Positions 9,317 to 18,639 of a stretch of 64,000 nucleotides of DNA are shown in pieces. Both the position numbers and the translations under genes were made by a program. This stretch comes from Promethearchaeota archaeon (GTDB lineage: Archaea > Asgardarchaeota > Lokiarchaeia > Sigyniarchaeales > SOKP01). The DNA lies in contig SHMW01000007.1 in NCBI GenBank assembly GCA_008080735.1, positions 1-64,000 of the forward strand, written 5' to 3'. Numbering within the stretch: the stretch's first letter is position 1; each line of letters begins with the position of its first letter. The notes beneath the pieces are model-generated. The model was given only the letters and a program-made list of their open reading frames with translations, had not been told where the DNA came from and searched no databases.

Positions 9317-9952
9317 GTGGGAATATTGAATAATAATTCTAAATCTACAATGTCATCGACAGACGCTGAATATCAACTGAATCATTCAGAATTTATCGTA
9401 TTAGGATTAATAGCAGAGGAGCCTTCTCACGCCTATCAACTAAATGAAAAAATAGAGGAAAGAGGGATGAGAGATTGGACTTCCATCGGAAAATCTTCTG
9501 TATACAGAGTTATAAAGAGTTTAAGAAAAGAAGGCTATGCAGACAGGTGGATCGAAGAGGTTGACAATCGAGTTATAAAGGTATATCAAATAACAGAGAA
9601 AGGTCTAAAGACTCTAAAAAAGCATTTATATAATGTTTTGAAAAATTTTCATGGCAGAAACGACGAAGATTTCTATGTTGCTTTTTCGATGCTTCCGCTG
9701 CTTACTAGAGAAAAGCAAATTGAGGCGCTTAACTATTCTATAAAAAATATGAAAATCCATATTACCGAATTAAAACATATGCTCGAGGAAAATTCTCATA
9801 TGCCATTAAATGTTACTGGTCTATTTATCCATCCAATTGAGATACTCAAGACGGATATTAAGTTCTTAGAATGGGTATTAGAACAAATAAAGAAGGGAAA
9901 AGGTAATGCGGTTCCCAAAGATTACATAAACCAAGAGGAAAAAGAAAAGTGA
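9317..9952 (+). CDS. PadR-family transcriptional regulator
   Basis: Winged-helix repressor of about 200 residues. The N-terminal PadR domain contains HSEFIVLGLIAEEPSHAYQLNEKIEERG, the canonical helix pattern, then KSSVYRVIKSLRKEGY (recognition helix) and a wing with VYQITEKGLKTL. The C-terminal half is a long helical dimerisation region typical of PadR subfamily 1. Translation could begin at GTG 9317 or ATG 9350. The TGA stop overlaps the GTG start of the BtrH-like gene (GTGA), so the two are translationally coupled and the regulator probably controls that partner. Ligand unknown; PadR proteins often sense phenolics, drugs or stress. Confidence 0.88.
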   Translation: MGILNNNSKSTMSSTDAEYQLNHSEFIVLGLIAEEPSHAYQLNEKIEERGMRDWTSIGKSSVYRVIKSLRKEGYADRWIEEVDNRVIKVYQITEKGLKTLKKHLYNVLKNFHGRNDEDFYVAFSMLPLLTREKQIEALNYSIKNMKIHITELKHMLEENSHMPLNVTGLFIHPIEILKTDIKFLEWVLEQIKKGKGNAVPKDYINQEEKEK

Positions 9953-11088
9953 GTGAAAAGAAATTTGTACAAGGGTTCTCCCATAAAATCGGAGTTCATT
10001 GCGAATCCTCCTCGATGCGAGATATGTTCGAATTCTACGGGTTTCCCATGTCAGAGGCGAGAGCATTCGGATTGGATGGAACAATGGGTTTTGGATTCTT
10101 CGATTATTCAGAAACATTTACAGGAGGAAATCTGGCGGAACTACCTATGTTTGTTGGAGGAAAACAAGATACTATAAATCCTAAATCCCTTGCATGTCGA
10201 CTACTAGGAATCCAATTACGCAAGCAATCATTCACAAGCGCGGATAAGGCATGGCAAGAGAGTAAAAAGCTGATCCAACAAGAGAAACCCTTAATGCTTC
10301 AGGTCGATCTGGGATACCTTGAGTATATGAACCCGGGTGAGGATGAATTCCATTTTGGAGGACATTTCATTACGCTCGGAGGATATGACGAAACGAATGG
10401 TATTGCGCTCGTGGGAGAATCTGATTTGGAAGGTTTTCAGGAAGTTAGAATTGAAGAACTTAAAGAAGCAAGGGTTTCAGAACATGGTCCTTCGTTTATG
10501 CATCCAAAAAATACACAATATTCTATGAACGTACGGCCCGATGGAAAACATCCCCCCATTAATGCGGGATTAAAATTAGCGATTAAAAAAGTAGTGGATC
10601 ATATGCTCAGACCCTCTATGAATAATAATGGGCTACAGGGCTTAAAAAATTTCGCTACCAATATCCTTGAATGGAAAGAAAAGCTTAAAGATACCGTAAA
10701 GAACCCCTCCAACGATAAGGAGATATGTTTCGCCAGGCTTACATTTGAATTGCTCCATGGCTATATTGAAGAGTGGGGGACTGGCGGAGCTCTATTTAGA
10801 AATTTATATACAGAATTCTTGGAGGGTATTTTAAATGATCCAATTGTTAAAGAAGGAAAAATGGCTTGGAATGCCTCTGAGATTGAGATTCTTGAAGAGA
10901 GCTTGCCCTTACTTTTGGATTCTGCTCATCATTGGACTCTTTTTGGACGCATCTTAAAGGATTCAGTAATGACTCATAAAGATGAATGTTTGGATAATGT
11001 CAATCTTACGGAATTATCAGAACTCATTCAAGCTATTTACATTACAGAAGAAAAGCTATTCTCAAAATTGCGTCACATAAAAATCTAA
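9949..11088 (+). CDS. BtrH N-terminal-like / DUF4872-type protein
   Basis: Protein of 379 residues resembling the BtrH N-terminal (cysteine-peptidase/acyltransferase-like) family. The beginning carries the hallmark pattern KIGVHCESSSMRDMFEFYG followed by SEARAFGLDGTMGFGFF: a Cys and a GLxGTMGFGF segment. A later FGGHFITLGGYDE would supply the His. The remaining about 180 residues are helical, matching DUF4872. In butirosin biosynthesis BtrH transfers an acyl group from a carrier protein, but most members are uncharacterised and no carrier protein gene is seen here. GTG start, overlapped with the PadR stop. Function is therefore likely acyl or peptide transfer, regulated by the PadR protein; the substrate is unknown. 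Confidence 0.75.
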   Translation: MSEKKFVQGFSHKIGVHCESSSMRDMFEFYGFPMSEARAFGLDGTMGFGFFDYSETFTGGNLAELPMFVGGKQDTINPKSLACRLLGIQLRKQSFTSADKAWQESKKLIQQEKPLMLQVDLGYLEYMNPGEDEFHFGGHFITLGGYDETNGIALVGESDLEGFQEVRIEELKEARVSEHGPSFMHPKNTQYSMNVRPDGKHPPINAGLKLAIKKVVDHMLRPSMNNNGLQGLKNFATNILEWKEKLKDTVKNPSNDKEICFARLTFELLHGYIEEWGTGGALFRNLYTEFLEGILNDPIVKEGKMAWNASEIEILEESLPLLLDSAHHWTLFGRILKDSVMTHKDECLDNVNLTELSELIQAIYITEEKLFSKLRHIKI

Positions 11089-11189
11089 CACATATAATGA
11101 GAAATGAATGGAAAAAAGGCGTTTATAGAAAATATGGAAGAAAATCAATCAGAAATAAAATAAAACAACAAATAAAATAAGGCTGGAAA

Positions 11190-11630
11190 ATGGATAAAAC
11201 AAAATTAGTTGCCCGATGTGGATTGTGGTGTGGTGCATGTAGGGCTTATTTACTTCAAAAAAAAGATTTATTTGAGGAAAAGGGATATAAGCGAGGTTGT
11301 AATGGTTGCTGGATTCAAAATAAGAATTGCGCGTTCTTGAGAAAGAAATGCGGTAGACTAGGGAAGAAAATAGATTTTTGTTTTGAATGTGATGAGATAC
11401 CTTGCGCAGCATTAGAAAAATTAGATGATGGATATAAAAAGAGATATCACGTTAGTTTAATTGGGAATCTAAGCCGAATGAAAGAAATTGGGCTAGAAAA
11501 TTGGATACTAGAACAAGAAGAATTATACAAGTGTCCAGAATGCGGCGGAGAAATTTGCGTGCACGATTTTGAATGTTTTGATTGTAATCTAAAACACGAC
11601 CCAAATTTAGAGAAGGGTGAAAATAATTAA
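11190..11630 (+). CDS. DUF3795 cysteine-rich protein, copy 1
   Basis: Member of the DUF3795 family, 146 residues with many cysteines. It contains ARCGLWCGACRAYLLQ, then Cys groups in GCNGCWI and FCFECDEIPC, and a C-terminal zinc-ribbon-like CPECGG...CFDCN. Function of the family is not established; the cysteines suggest metal binding. It is the first gene of a tight plus-strand operon (second DUF3795, methyltransferase, UvrA-like). An AAGGCTGG sequence precedes the ATG. Confidence 0.82.
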   Translation: MDKTKLVARCGLWCGACRAYLLQKKDLFEEKGYKRGCNGCWIQNKNCAFLRKKCGRLGKKIDFCFECDEIPCAALEKLDDGYKKRYHVSLIGNLSRMKEIGLENWILEQEELYKCPECGGEICVHDFECFDCNLKHDPNLEKGENN

Positions 11631-12081
11631 GAAACAAAACAATTCTATGGAGCTGTTTTCATATTGCGGGCTTTTTTGCGGGGCATGTCCTTCTTATCAT
11701 AGAGGAACATGTTTGGGGTGCAGAAGTGAAGATCACAATCAAAAACGCACTTCAAAATGGAGCTGTAAAATAAGGAAGTGTTGTGTTAATGAGAAAGAGG
11801 TATTGTATTGTGGAAAGTGCTCAGAATTCCCATGTAAAAAGATTTCACAAAAATTAATCGATTCACACCCTACTGATCTCCGATTTTATTATAGACATGA
11901 GATTCCTGAAAATATAAATGAGTTGAATAATATGGGAATTTCCAAATGGATTGATAAACAAAGAGGGAAATGGTCATGTGATAAATGTGGAGGAACTATT
12001 TGTTTTTATGAATATACATGTAAAAATTGTGGAAAAAAAATTAATCCTAAAAACTACAAAAAAGGCACCTTAAATGAATGA
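11617..12081 (+). CDS. DUF3795 cysteine-rich protein, copy 2
   Basis: Tandem paralogue of the preceding gene with the same layout: YCGLFCGACPSY, GTCLGC, YCGKCSEFPCKK and a terminal CDKCGG...CKNCGKK ribbon. The annotated GTG at 11617 overlaps the first copy by 14 bases; an ATG at 11647 gives a start closer to the paralogue's and may be the true one. Its end overlaps the methyltransferase start by eight bases, indicating translational coupling. Function unknown, probably metal or redox related. Confidence 0.82.
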   Translation: MKIIKKQNNSMELFSYCGLFCGACPSYHRGTCLGCRSEDHNQKRTSKWSCKIRKCCVNEKEVLYCGKCSEFPCKKISQKLIDSHPTDLRFYYRHEIPENINELNNMGISKWIDKQRGKWSCDKCGGTICFYEYTCKNCGKKINPKNYKKGTLNE

Positions 12082-12742
12082 AACAGATAATGATGTTATT
12101 GATGTGGATATTTTCCGTGAAGGATTTCTTAAATATACAACGGAAGCATTTCAATTAATTCCAATCATCAAGAAACCAAGAATTCTGGATGTCGGATGCG
12201 GTACAGGTACTCCAACCATAGAGTTAGCACATTTAAGCGGTGGAAAGATTATCGCAATGGATATCAACAAAAAAGATCTACAAATATTAAACCAAAAAAT
12301 TAAGAAGAAAAAATTGAGTAATCAGATAAAAACATTGAACGCATCCTTTTTAAAGAACAAATTTGATAAGAATTCTTTTGATATAATCTGGGCAGAAGGA
12401 GTGTTTCATATCATAGGATTTGAGAAAAGTTTTAAGGCATCTCAGAGAATATTAAAAAAGATGGGATATCTTGTATTAAATGAATCGCTAAAGAAAATCT
12501 CACCATATTTGCGTGATATTGCTAAATTTGGCTATAAAGAATATAAAAAGTTAAAATTACCTGAAAGAGTTTGGTGGAATGAATTTTACAAACCCCTCGA
12601 GAAAGAAATCAATGGATTATTGGTTGAAGATCCAAAATTAATAAAGAATAGGCAAATCCGCAGATATCGAAGGGAAATCAGTATGGTTAAACCGAATCCT
12701 AAGGAATTCGATACTGCGTTTTATGTCTTACAAAAAATCTAA
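12074..12742 (+). CDS. Class I SAM-dependent methyltransferase
   Basis: Rossmann methyltransferase of 222 residues with motif I ILDVGCGTGTPTIEL, an acidic end of strand 2 (IIAMDINKKDL) and a motif IV-like DIIWAEGVFHIIGF. No signature identifies the substrate. It sits between two DUF3795 genes and the UvrA-like gene and is coupled to both sides (eight-base overlap upstream, 17 bases downstream). Small-molecule methylation, perhaps of a toxin or antibiotic, would fit the company of a UvrA-like resistance protein, but this is inference. Confidence 0.85.
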   Translation: MNETDNDVIDVDIFREGFLKYTTEAFQLIPIIKKPRILDVGCGTGTPTIELAHLSGGKIIAMDINKKDLQILNQKIKKKKLSNQIKTLNASFLKNKFDKNSFDIIWAEGVFHIIGFEKSFKASQRILKKMGYLVLNESLKKISPYLRDIAKFGYKEYKKLKLPERVWWNEFYKPLEKEINGLLVEDPKLIKNRQIRRYRREISMVKPNPKEFDTAFYVLQKI

Positions 12743-12759
12743 GAAGGAGTAACTATAAA

Positions 12760-15258
12760 ATGGATAAAATAAAAATAAGAGGAGCCAGAATTCATAATTT
12801 AAAAGATATTGATGTTGATATACTTAAAAATCGATTAATTTTGGTAACTGGTCTGTCTGGTTCCGGAAAATCAAGCTTGGCATTTGATATTATTTTTGAA
12901 GAGGGAAGGAGCAGGTATTTGCATTCCATTGGATTTCCTCCTAAATTCGAAGACGAGAAACCATTTGACCTAATTGAGGGCCTGAGTCCTACCGTTGCGG
13001 TCGAGCAGCGAACCTTGAGAGCAGTAAATCCCCGATCAACTGTAGGAACAAGGACAAAATTATATAATTTTTTGAGAATGCTCTACGCAGCAGAGGCAGA
13101 ATTACTCTGTCCTATCTGTAAAGAACCAGTAGGAAAAAATCTTGAATGCGAGATATGCGGAATGTCCGTTGATCGATTACAAATAAAACATTTTTCCTTT
13201 AATGAACCAAGCGGGATGTGTTTGAATTGTAAGGGGCGGGGTTACACCCGTTATTTCACTGAAGATTTGGTAGTTCCGGATAAAGAGAAAACATTGGTTG
13301 AAATAACAGAGGATGGATCGGGCTGTTTTGCCGATCAATTACGTTTTGTGGAACAATTGCATCGTTTTTATGATTTTAATCCCGCTTCAGCGTACAAAGA
13401 TTTACCCGATGAGGTAAAAGAAGTTTTCTTGTATGGAAGTGGGAAGAAGTTATCCTTTAAATGGGAGTCTAAACGATTTTCTGGTGAACTAGAGCGAGAA
13501 TACGAGGGAGTCATACCTCATATGGAACGAGCACTCAAGGAATCCAAAAGCAGCTATCGGAGAAAAAAAATCTCCAGTAATTATATGTCTAAAAAGGTAT
13601 GTGAAGAATGTCATGGATATCGAATAAATGAACAAGCGAGAGAAACGAAGATCAATGAGAAGCATATAGGGGAATTAGCAATGATGCCTATTGATGATTT
13701 ATTCATATTCATTGAGCGAATAAAAGAGAAAAATATCCAGTCTCCTCAAGGTAAGGCTTTATTAAACGAAATAATCAATGGTTTACAGCAGATGATTGAT
13801 GTGGGATTACCCTATTTGCATTTGAATCGTAGGTTGCCCAGCTTGAGCGGAGGAGAACTACAGAGACTCTCGTTGATGACTCATTTGGATGCGGGTTTAG
13901 ATTCACTGATCTACGTGCTTGATGAGCCCAGTATGAGCCTTCATGAGCTGGAGAAAGCATCTCTGATTAAAATTTTACAAAAGCTTAAAAAATTGGGAAA
14001 TACTGTTATTGTGGTTGAACATGACAAGAAATTTATCGAAATAGCCGATGAAATTATTGATATTGGCCCTCGTGCGGGAAATCACGGGGGAAAAATAATC
14101 TATCAAGGAGATTTGGAGGGTATAAAAGAGATAAAGGTCTCATTAACAGGTCAATTCCTCAATGGGAAGATTAAACTTCCAGAAAAAGCAAGCGAGAATC
14201 GCCGCAAAATTGATGATAATACCCAATTTCTTAGAATTAAAGGAGCATCTACCAATAATCTAAAAAATGTCAATGTAAATATCCCTCTGGGGATGATGGT
14301 AGGAATATGTGGTGTTTCGGGTTCGGGGAAAAGCTCTTTAATACAAGAGACTCTAGTCCCCTTGATTAAACCTTATTTCAAGAGAGGCGCCTCACATAAG
14401 AATAGGTCGTCTGAAGATGAGTTAGATTCAGAAGAGAATGGAGAAGATTTATTAGAATATTCGGGTATTATAGAAGGATGGAATAATCTTGATGAGGTGA
14501 TCATCGTAGATCAAAAACCAATTGCCAGGGTCAGAACATCTACTCCCTGTACATATACGGGTATCTGGGGGCGTATTAGAAAGATATTTGCTAAAACAGA
14601 CCTCTCAAAGGAAAGAGGGTATTCTACTGGGCATTTTTCATATAATTCAGATAAAGGAAGATGTCCTACTTGTAGAGGACAGGGAATCCAAGATTTAGAG
14701 ATTTCATTTCTCAGTAATTTCGAAATGCCGTGTAGAGAATGTAAAGGAAAACGCTATAAGCCGGAGATCTTGGAAGTAACTTACAAGGGAAAAAAAATCT
14801 CGGATGTTTTGGATATGACGGTTTCTGAAGCGTTGGACCTTTTTGCCAGCAATAATCGAATTGCAAATGTATTAAAAATATTGGAAGATGTGGGAATGGG
14901 ATATATCACACTCGGTCAACCATCACCCACATTGAGTGGTGGAGAGGCACAGCGAGTAAAACTTGCAAAGCGATTGGGGAGTGCCCGAAAATCGAAAACA
15001 CTGTATATTCTCGATGAACCGACAGTAGGACTTTCATTTTATGATGCGGTAAAGCTCATGGAACTATTGGATAGATTAGTCGAAGAGGGAAATACCGTGC
15101 TAATCATTGAACATGATCCCGAAATTCTGTCATATGTGGACTATCTAATCGAATTAGGGCCTCAAGGTGGTCCAAGAGGAGGATATATAATTGCAGAAGG
15201 TACTGTAGAAGAAGTGAAAAGAAATAACAAGTCAAAAACCGCAGCATTCTTAATTTAA
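12760..15258 (+). CDS. UvrA-like ABC ATPase (UvrA2/drug-resistance subclass)
   Basis: Twin-ABC protein of 832 residues, about 100 shorter than UvrA. The first ATPase has Walker A VTGLSGSGKSSLAFD, signature LSGGELQRL and Walker B LIYVLDEPSM; the second has GVSGSGKSSLIQE, LSGGEAQRV and LYILDEPTVGL. Zinc modules are visible as CPICK...CEIC, a CEECHG pair and CPTCRG...CRECKG. Shortness and divergence between the first Walker A and signature suggest loss of the UvrB-binding domain, as in UvrA-like proteins linked to DNA-intercalating-drug resistance. GGAG precedes the ATG. It ends the DUF3795-methyltransferase operon. I do not call it canonical uvrA. Confidence 0.85.
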   Translation: MDKIKIRGARIHNLKDIDVDILKNRLILVTGLSGSGKSSLAFDIIFEEGRSRYLHSIGFPPKFEDEKPFDLIEGLSPTVAVEQRTLRAVNPRSTVGTRTKLYNFLRMLYAAEAELLCPICKEPVGKNLECEICGMSVDRLQIKHFSFNEPSGMCLNCKGRGYTRYFTEDLVVPDKEKTLVEITEDGSGCFADQLRFVEQLHRFYDFNPASAYKDLPDEVKEVFLYGSGKKLSFKWESKRFSGELEREYEGVIPHMERALKESKSSYRRKKISSNYMSKKVCEECHGYRINEQARETKINEKHIGELAMMPIDDLFIFIERIKEKNIQSPQGKALLNEIINGLQQMIDVGLPYLHLNRRLPSLSGGELQRLSLMTHLDAGLDSLIYVLDEPSMSLHELEKASLIKILQKLKKLGNTVIVVEHDKKFIEIADEIIDIGPRAGNHGGKIIYQGDLEGIKEIKVSLTGQFLNGKIKLPEKASENRRKIDDNTQFLRIKGASTNNLKNVNVNIPLGMMVGICGVSGSGKSSLIQETLVPLIKPYFKRGASHKNRSSEDELDSEENGEDLLEYSGIIEGWNNLDEVIIVDQKPIARVRTSTPCTYTGIWGRIRKIFAKTDLSKERGYSTGHFSYNSDKGRCPTCRGQGIQDLEISFLSNFEMPCRECKGKRYKPEILEVTYKGKKISDVLDMTVSEALDLFASNNRIANVLKILEDVGMGYITLGQPSPTLSGGEAQRVKLAKRLGSARKSKTLYILDEPTVGLSFYDAVKLMELLDRLVEEGNTVLIIEHDPEILSYVDYLIELGPQGGPRGGYIIAEGTVEEVKRNNKSKTAAFLI

Positions 15259-15303
15259 CATATTAATAAGTCTTTCTTATGTTTCTTTGATTTAAACCTC
15301 GGA

Positions 15304-15357
15304 TAGGGTATAACTGCTTGAGTTTAGTGATTTTTACATGCCTTCATCTATACCCTA
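15304..15357. repeat. 9-bp inverted repeat in convergent intergenic gap
   Basis: TAGGGTATA at 15304-15312 is the exact reverse complement of TATACCCTA at 15349-15357, with 36 bases between. The about 300-base gap (15259-15557) lies between two convergent genes and holds no convincing ORF. It may be a bidirectional termination structure or chance in AT-rich DNA. Nothing else is recognisable in the gap. Confidence 0.3.
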
Positions 15358-15557
15358 AAGGACTTGGCTTTCTCCGTGAAAAACGGTAAATTTGTGATAG
15401 ATTTGATTATAAAAAAAACTTTAAGTTCCTTTTTAAATCCATAAGGACCAAATTTTTACAGAGTGAACTAAGATTCTCTCTTATATCTAATATATACCCA
15501 AGGACTCCAAATGGAATGGCCTTATTAATTCACAACATTTTTAAGATCAAATAAGAT

Positions 15558-16544
15558 CTACATATACCCTTTTTGATAAAATCTTTTAAATATTAGGCAC
15601 ACATGGTAATGAACCCACCAATGTAGATACGGAAATGATTTTCCTTTAAGAATATAAAGATTCCATGAACCGTCCTTGTTTTGGGTCCTTCTGAAATAAT
15701 TTAGAGCACGATTTATATCTGGATGATCATATGAAAAGTTCAGAAGAGTTAACGAATCTAATGCTGATATTAGATCAGTCCACCAGAATGGATAGGAATA
15801 TTTTGTCCAATACTCGGCAGCGCTCCGTGCAGAATATTTGTCTTTCTCAAAAAATCTAGTAGCCAAAAGATTTCCCGCGAGTTTTGCAGAGGGATGTTGT
15901 TTATATTTAGGATGTTGAGAAAATGCTCTGAGTACAATACCTGTAACCCAATGGGAAAAAGGAAGTTTTTTATCTGGTGGAATAGGATCTTCATTATATA
16001 GGTCAGTGGGTTTCTTAGAAATCTGAGGCATCTGCATGGGTAAAATCCATCCACCGCTATTTTGCTCAAACGAAAGTAACCACTCAAAGGATTTAATCAC
16101 TCTCTTATCATCATGATATCCTAGTCTACATAATAATTCTAACACGGCAGCACTATAATTGGGAGTATATTGATTCCCATAAATTCCTCTAAAATCTCCC
16201 TCCCCGGTTTGAGCAGTAAAAAGGAATTCGGCTGCTTTTCTCATAGGAGGGAAGGATTTGTCCATATCAAAAAAGTAGATTAATTGTGCCACATAGCGAT
16301 AAGTTTCCAATAATTCATAATTTGTATTGATATTTTTATGCTGCTTTTTTCGTTTATCTGGCCATGAACCATTGTCTTGTTGATAGCGCAAAATCTCGTT
16401 CGCTCGATCATGTTTCGACGGGAAATGAGGTGTTCTAATGGTTTTATCAAGCAGATATTTTTCCATATGATATTGGATAAGATCATCATCGATTTCTAAT
16501 AGTGGTTTGAGTGAATCATATTCAAACTGTCTTATCCATTTCAT
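15558..16544 (-). CDS. Alpha/alpha-toroid (prenyltransferase/squalene-cyclase-like repeat) protein
   Basis: Protein of 328 residues built of QW-like helical-hairpin repeats: RYQQDNGSWPD, TAQTGEGDFRGIYG, SFEQNSGGWILP and RRTQNKDGSWNLY. This is the fold of terpene cyclases, protein prenyltransferase beta subunits and many uncharacterised toroids. No DxDD or equivalent catalytic acid motif is visible, so it is probably not a functional class II cyclase. No signal peptide. It is monocistronic on the minus strand. Function unknown. Confidence 0.75.
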   Translation of the reverse strand: MKWIRQFEYDSLKPLLEIDDDLIQYHMEKYLLDKTIRTPHFPSKHDRANEILRYQQDNGSWPDKRKKQHKNINTNYELLETYRYVAQLIYFFDMDKSFPPMRKAAEFLFTAQTGEGDFRGIYGNQYTPNYSAAVLELLCRLGYHDDKRVIKSFEWLLSFEQNSGGWILPMQMPQISKKPTDLYNEDPIPPDKKLPFSHWVTGIVLRAFSQHPKYKQHPSAKLAGNLLATRFFEKDKYSARSAAEYWTKYSYPFWWTDLISALDSLTLLNFSYDHPDINRALNYFRRTQNKDGSWNLYILKGKSFPYLHWWVHYHVCLIFKRFYQKGYM

Positions 16545-16676
16545 TTAATAAACCTACATTCTATAAGAAGAGTTAATTACTATAATAGTCTAAAGTAATT
16601 TTAATTAAGTAATTAATTTTAATCAATATCTACTCAAATAATCCAAATCATTAAATCATATAATATTGGTGTTCAG

Positions 16677-17810
16677 ATGAGCAAAATTAGATATGCATTA
16701 GCAGGATACGGATTAAATGCGATGGGCCATAAGATGGAACTTGAGTCTCATCCGCTTTTAAAAGGACGAACCAAATTGATTGCGGGATTTGATCCCGATT
16801 CAGAAACTAAAAAAAACCTAAACAATGAAGATGGGGTAAAAGTTGCAGATTCGTATGAGGATTTGCTAGATACTAAGGGTCTTGATGCTATAGTGATCTG
16901 TAGCCCTCCGCAAGTCCATGCCGTACAAGCAATCGCAGCGTTAGAGACAGGTTATCATGTTTATTCAGAAATCCCTATGTGTTTAAATGAAAAAGATATC
17001 GAAAAAATTATTAGTGCGGAAGATAATTCGGGAAAAGTATATCAATTAGGTGAAAACTATTGTTTCTATCCCGAAGTCCTTTATGCGAGTTATCTCGTGT
17101 CTTCTGGAAAAATCGGTGCCTCTGTCTATGCGGAATCAGAATATTTGCATGATGTGACTTATCGATGGAGAGAGAATTGTCGGGGAGATATAGATACTCC
17201 GAGAGTTGATTCATGGTATCAATTATTTGATCCTTTAATGTATGCGCATTCGATTGGACCCGCTCAAGCAGCATTGGGAGGAATAGAAAATCCTATGCCA
17301 TTTACAAAGGTCGTTAGTTTTGCGAATGATATTGGGGGACATGAGGGCAAGCCTATATGTGCCCCTGCAAAATCTTTTCAGGTAGGACTTTTTCAAACAC
17401 AAACGGAAGCTATTGCAAAATGCGCGAATGCTTATGTGTTTGCCAGAGAACCTACACGAACGATGATTCAGGTCGTTGGCCGTATAGGAACCTATGAATG
17501 TTATGAAATCGGGAGTCCTGGACGACTATTTCTCGCAGAAGGACACAAGATTACCCGATCACGGCACCGAAAGGGAAAGTCCCAGACAATAGACAAAGAC
17601 GCGCTTGCTGAAGTAATTGATCCTGTAGAAGGATTATATTATGGTGGACAAGCCAGGGTTGTAGACAATTGGCTCACATCTATTGAAAACAATGAGAAGC
17701 CACTTCTTCATGCGAAAGTTGGTGCCAATTTTTGCAATGCGGGAATCGCTGCCTCGAAATCGGCTCAGGCAGGGGGAATCCCAGAACTGATTAAAATTTA
17801 CACGGAATAA
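16677..17810 (+). CDS. Gfo/Idh/MocA-family NAD(P)-dependent oxidoreductase
   Basis: Two-domain sugar-type dehydrogenase of 377 residues. The N-terminal Rossmann fold begins YALAGYGLNAMGHKMELE, continues with a conserved CSPPQVHAVQAIAALETGYHVYSEIPM (Glu-Ile-Pro in place of the usual Glu-Lys-Pro), and the C-terminal domain is a beta sheet. The substitution of Lys by Ile in the EKP motif, usually catalytic, suggests a modified reaction or non-catalytic use. Substrate cannot be named. ATG at 16677 directly precedes the fold. Confidence 0.83.
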   Translation: MSKIRYALAGYGLNAMGHKMELESHPLLKGRTKLIAGFDPDSETKKNLNNEDGVKVADSYEDLLDTKGLDAIVICSPPQVHAVQAIAALETGYHVYSEIPMCLNEKDIEKIISAEDNSGKVYQLGENYCFYPEVLYASYLVSSGKIGASVYAESEYLHDVTYRWRENCRGDIDTPRVDSWYQLFDPLMYAHSIGPAQAALGGIENPMPFTKVVSFANDIGGHEGKPICAPAKSFQVGLFQTQTEAIAKCANAYVFAREPTRTMIQVVGRIGTYECYEIGSPGRLFLAEGHKITRSRHRKGKSQTIDKDALAEVIDPVEGLYYGGQARVVDNWLTSIENNEKPLLHAKVGANFCNAGIAASKSAQAGGIPELIKIYTE

Positions 17811-17817
17811 AATATTT

Positions 17818-18390
17818 TCAACCTGTATCCTTCAGTTCTGAATAACGATAGCAATAGGTAAGATGATCATTGACCATCCCAACCGCTTGCATATAGGCAT
17901 ACATAATCGTTGGTCCTATAAAGGAGAATCCGAGTTTTTTCATTTGTTTGCTTATCGTTTTTGATAACTCTGTCTCACCGGGAATCTCTTCTAATCCGTT
18001 CCAATGATTTTGAATTGGTGTATTATCAACAAAATTCCAAATATAATCATTGAAAGATCCATATTTTTCTCGTACTTGTTGAAATATTTTAGCATTATTG
18101 ACTGTTGACCGAATCTTGAGCTCATTTCTGACAATTCCTTTGTTGTTTAGCAACTCTTGAATTTTTCTCTCATCATAGGTTGCGATCCTCTCAAAATCAA
18201 AATTATCAAACACCCTTCGATAATTCTCTCGCTTTTTAAGTATAGTAATCCAACTCAACCCTGCTTGAGCACTCTGTAGAACAAGTTGTTCAAATAAAAG
18301 CTTATCATGATGGACGGGAACACCCCACTCTTCATCATGATATCTCTTCATCAGCTCACTATGGTTTGCCCAACTACATCGTTTTGGCAT
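17818..18390 (-). CDS. tag: DNA-3-methyladenine glycosylase I
   Basis: Base-excision repair enzyme removing 3-methyladenine. The 190-residue protein matches the family closely: RCSWAN at the start, YHDEEWGVPVHHDKLLFEQLVLQSAQAGLSW, the helix-hairpin region and FIGPTIMYAYMQAVGMVNDH. Zinc ligands expected from the E. coli enzyme, an N-terminal Cys and His plus a C-terminal His and Cys (NDHLTYCYRY), are all present. It is convergent with the Gfo/Idh gene with only seven bases between stops. Length is normal. Confidence 0.96.
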   Translation of the reverse strand: MPKRCSWANHSELMKRYHDEEWGVPVHHDKLLFEQLVLQSAQAGLSWITILKKRENYRRVFDNFDFERIATYDERKIQELLNNKGIVRNELKIRSTVNNAKIFQQVREKYGSFNDYIWNFVDNTPIQNHWNGLEEIPGETELSKTISKQMKKLGFSFIGPTIMYAYMQAVGMVNDHLTYCYRYSELKDTG

Positions 18391-18639
18391 AATTTTATTT
18401 CTGTAAAAGAGATTTAATTTATTTATCTTTCCGAGAGTTATTTATTAAAGGAAAAGATGATATATAAGTAAAAGAGGTTTATCAAATCAATTTCATAATG
18501 AACGGAAGAAATATGAGTACCTAAATATTGTAAAAGCCACTTAGATTAATTTAAAATTCACATCTGTTAAATATTCATATTTAAATAGGAAAAAATTCTT
18601 ATTTGTTTTAATAACCCAAATTCTTAAGAGAGAAGGAAA

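Noticed and set aside
13775..13960. Minus-strand ORF inside the UvrA-like gene
   Set aside because: Shadow of a well-supported gene in another frame with no motif of its own.
12760..15258. Canonical nucleotide excision repair uvrA
   Set aside because: Shorter than UvrA and no uvrB or uvrC nearby; fits the UvrA-like resistance subclass better.
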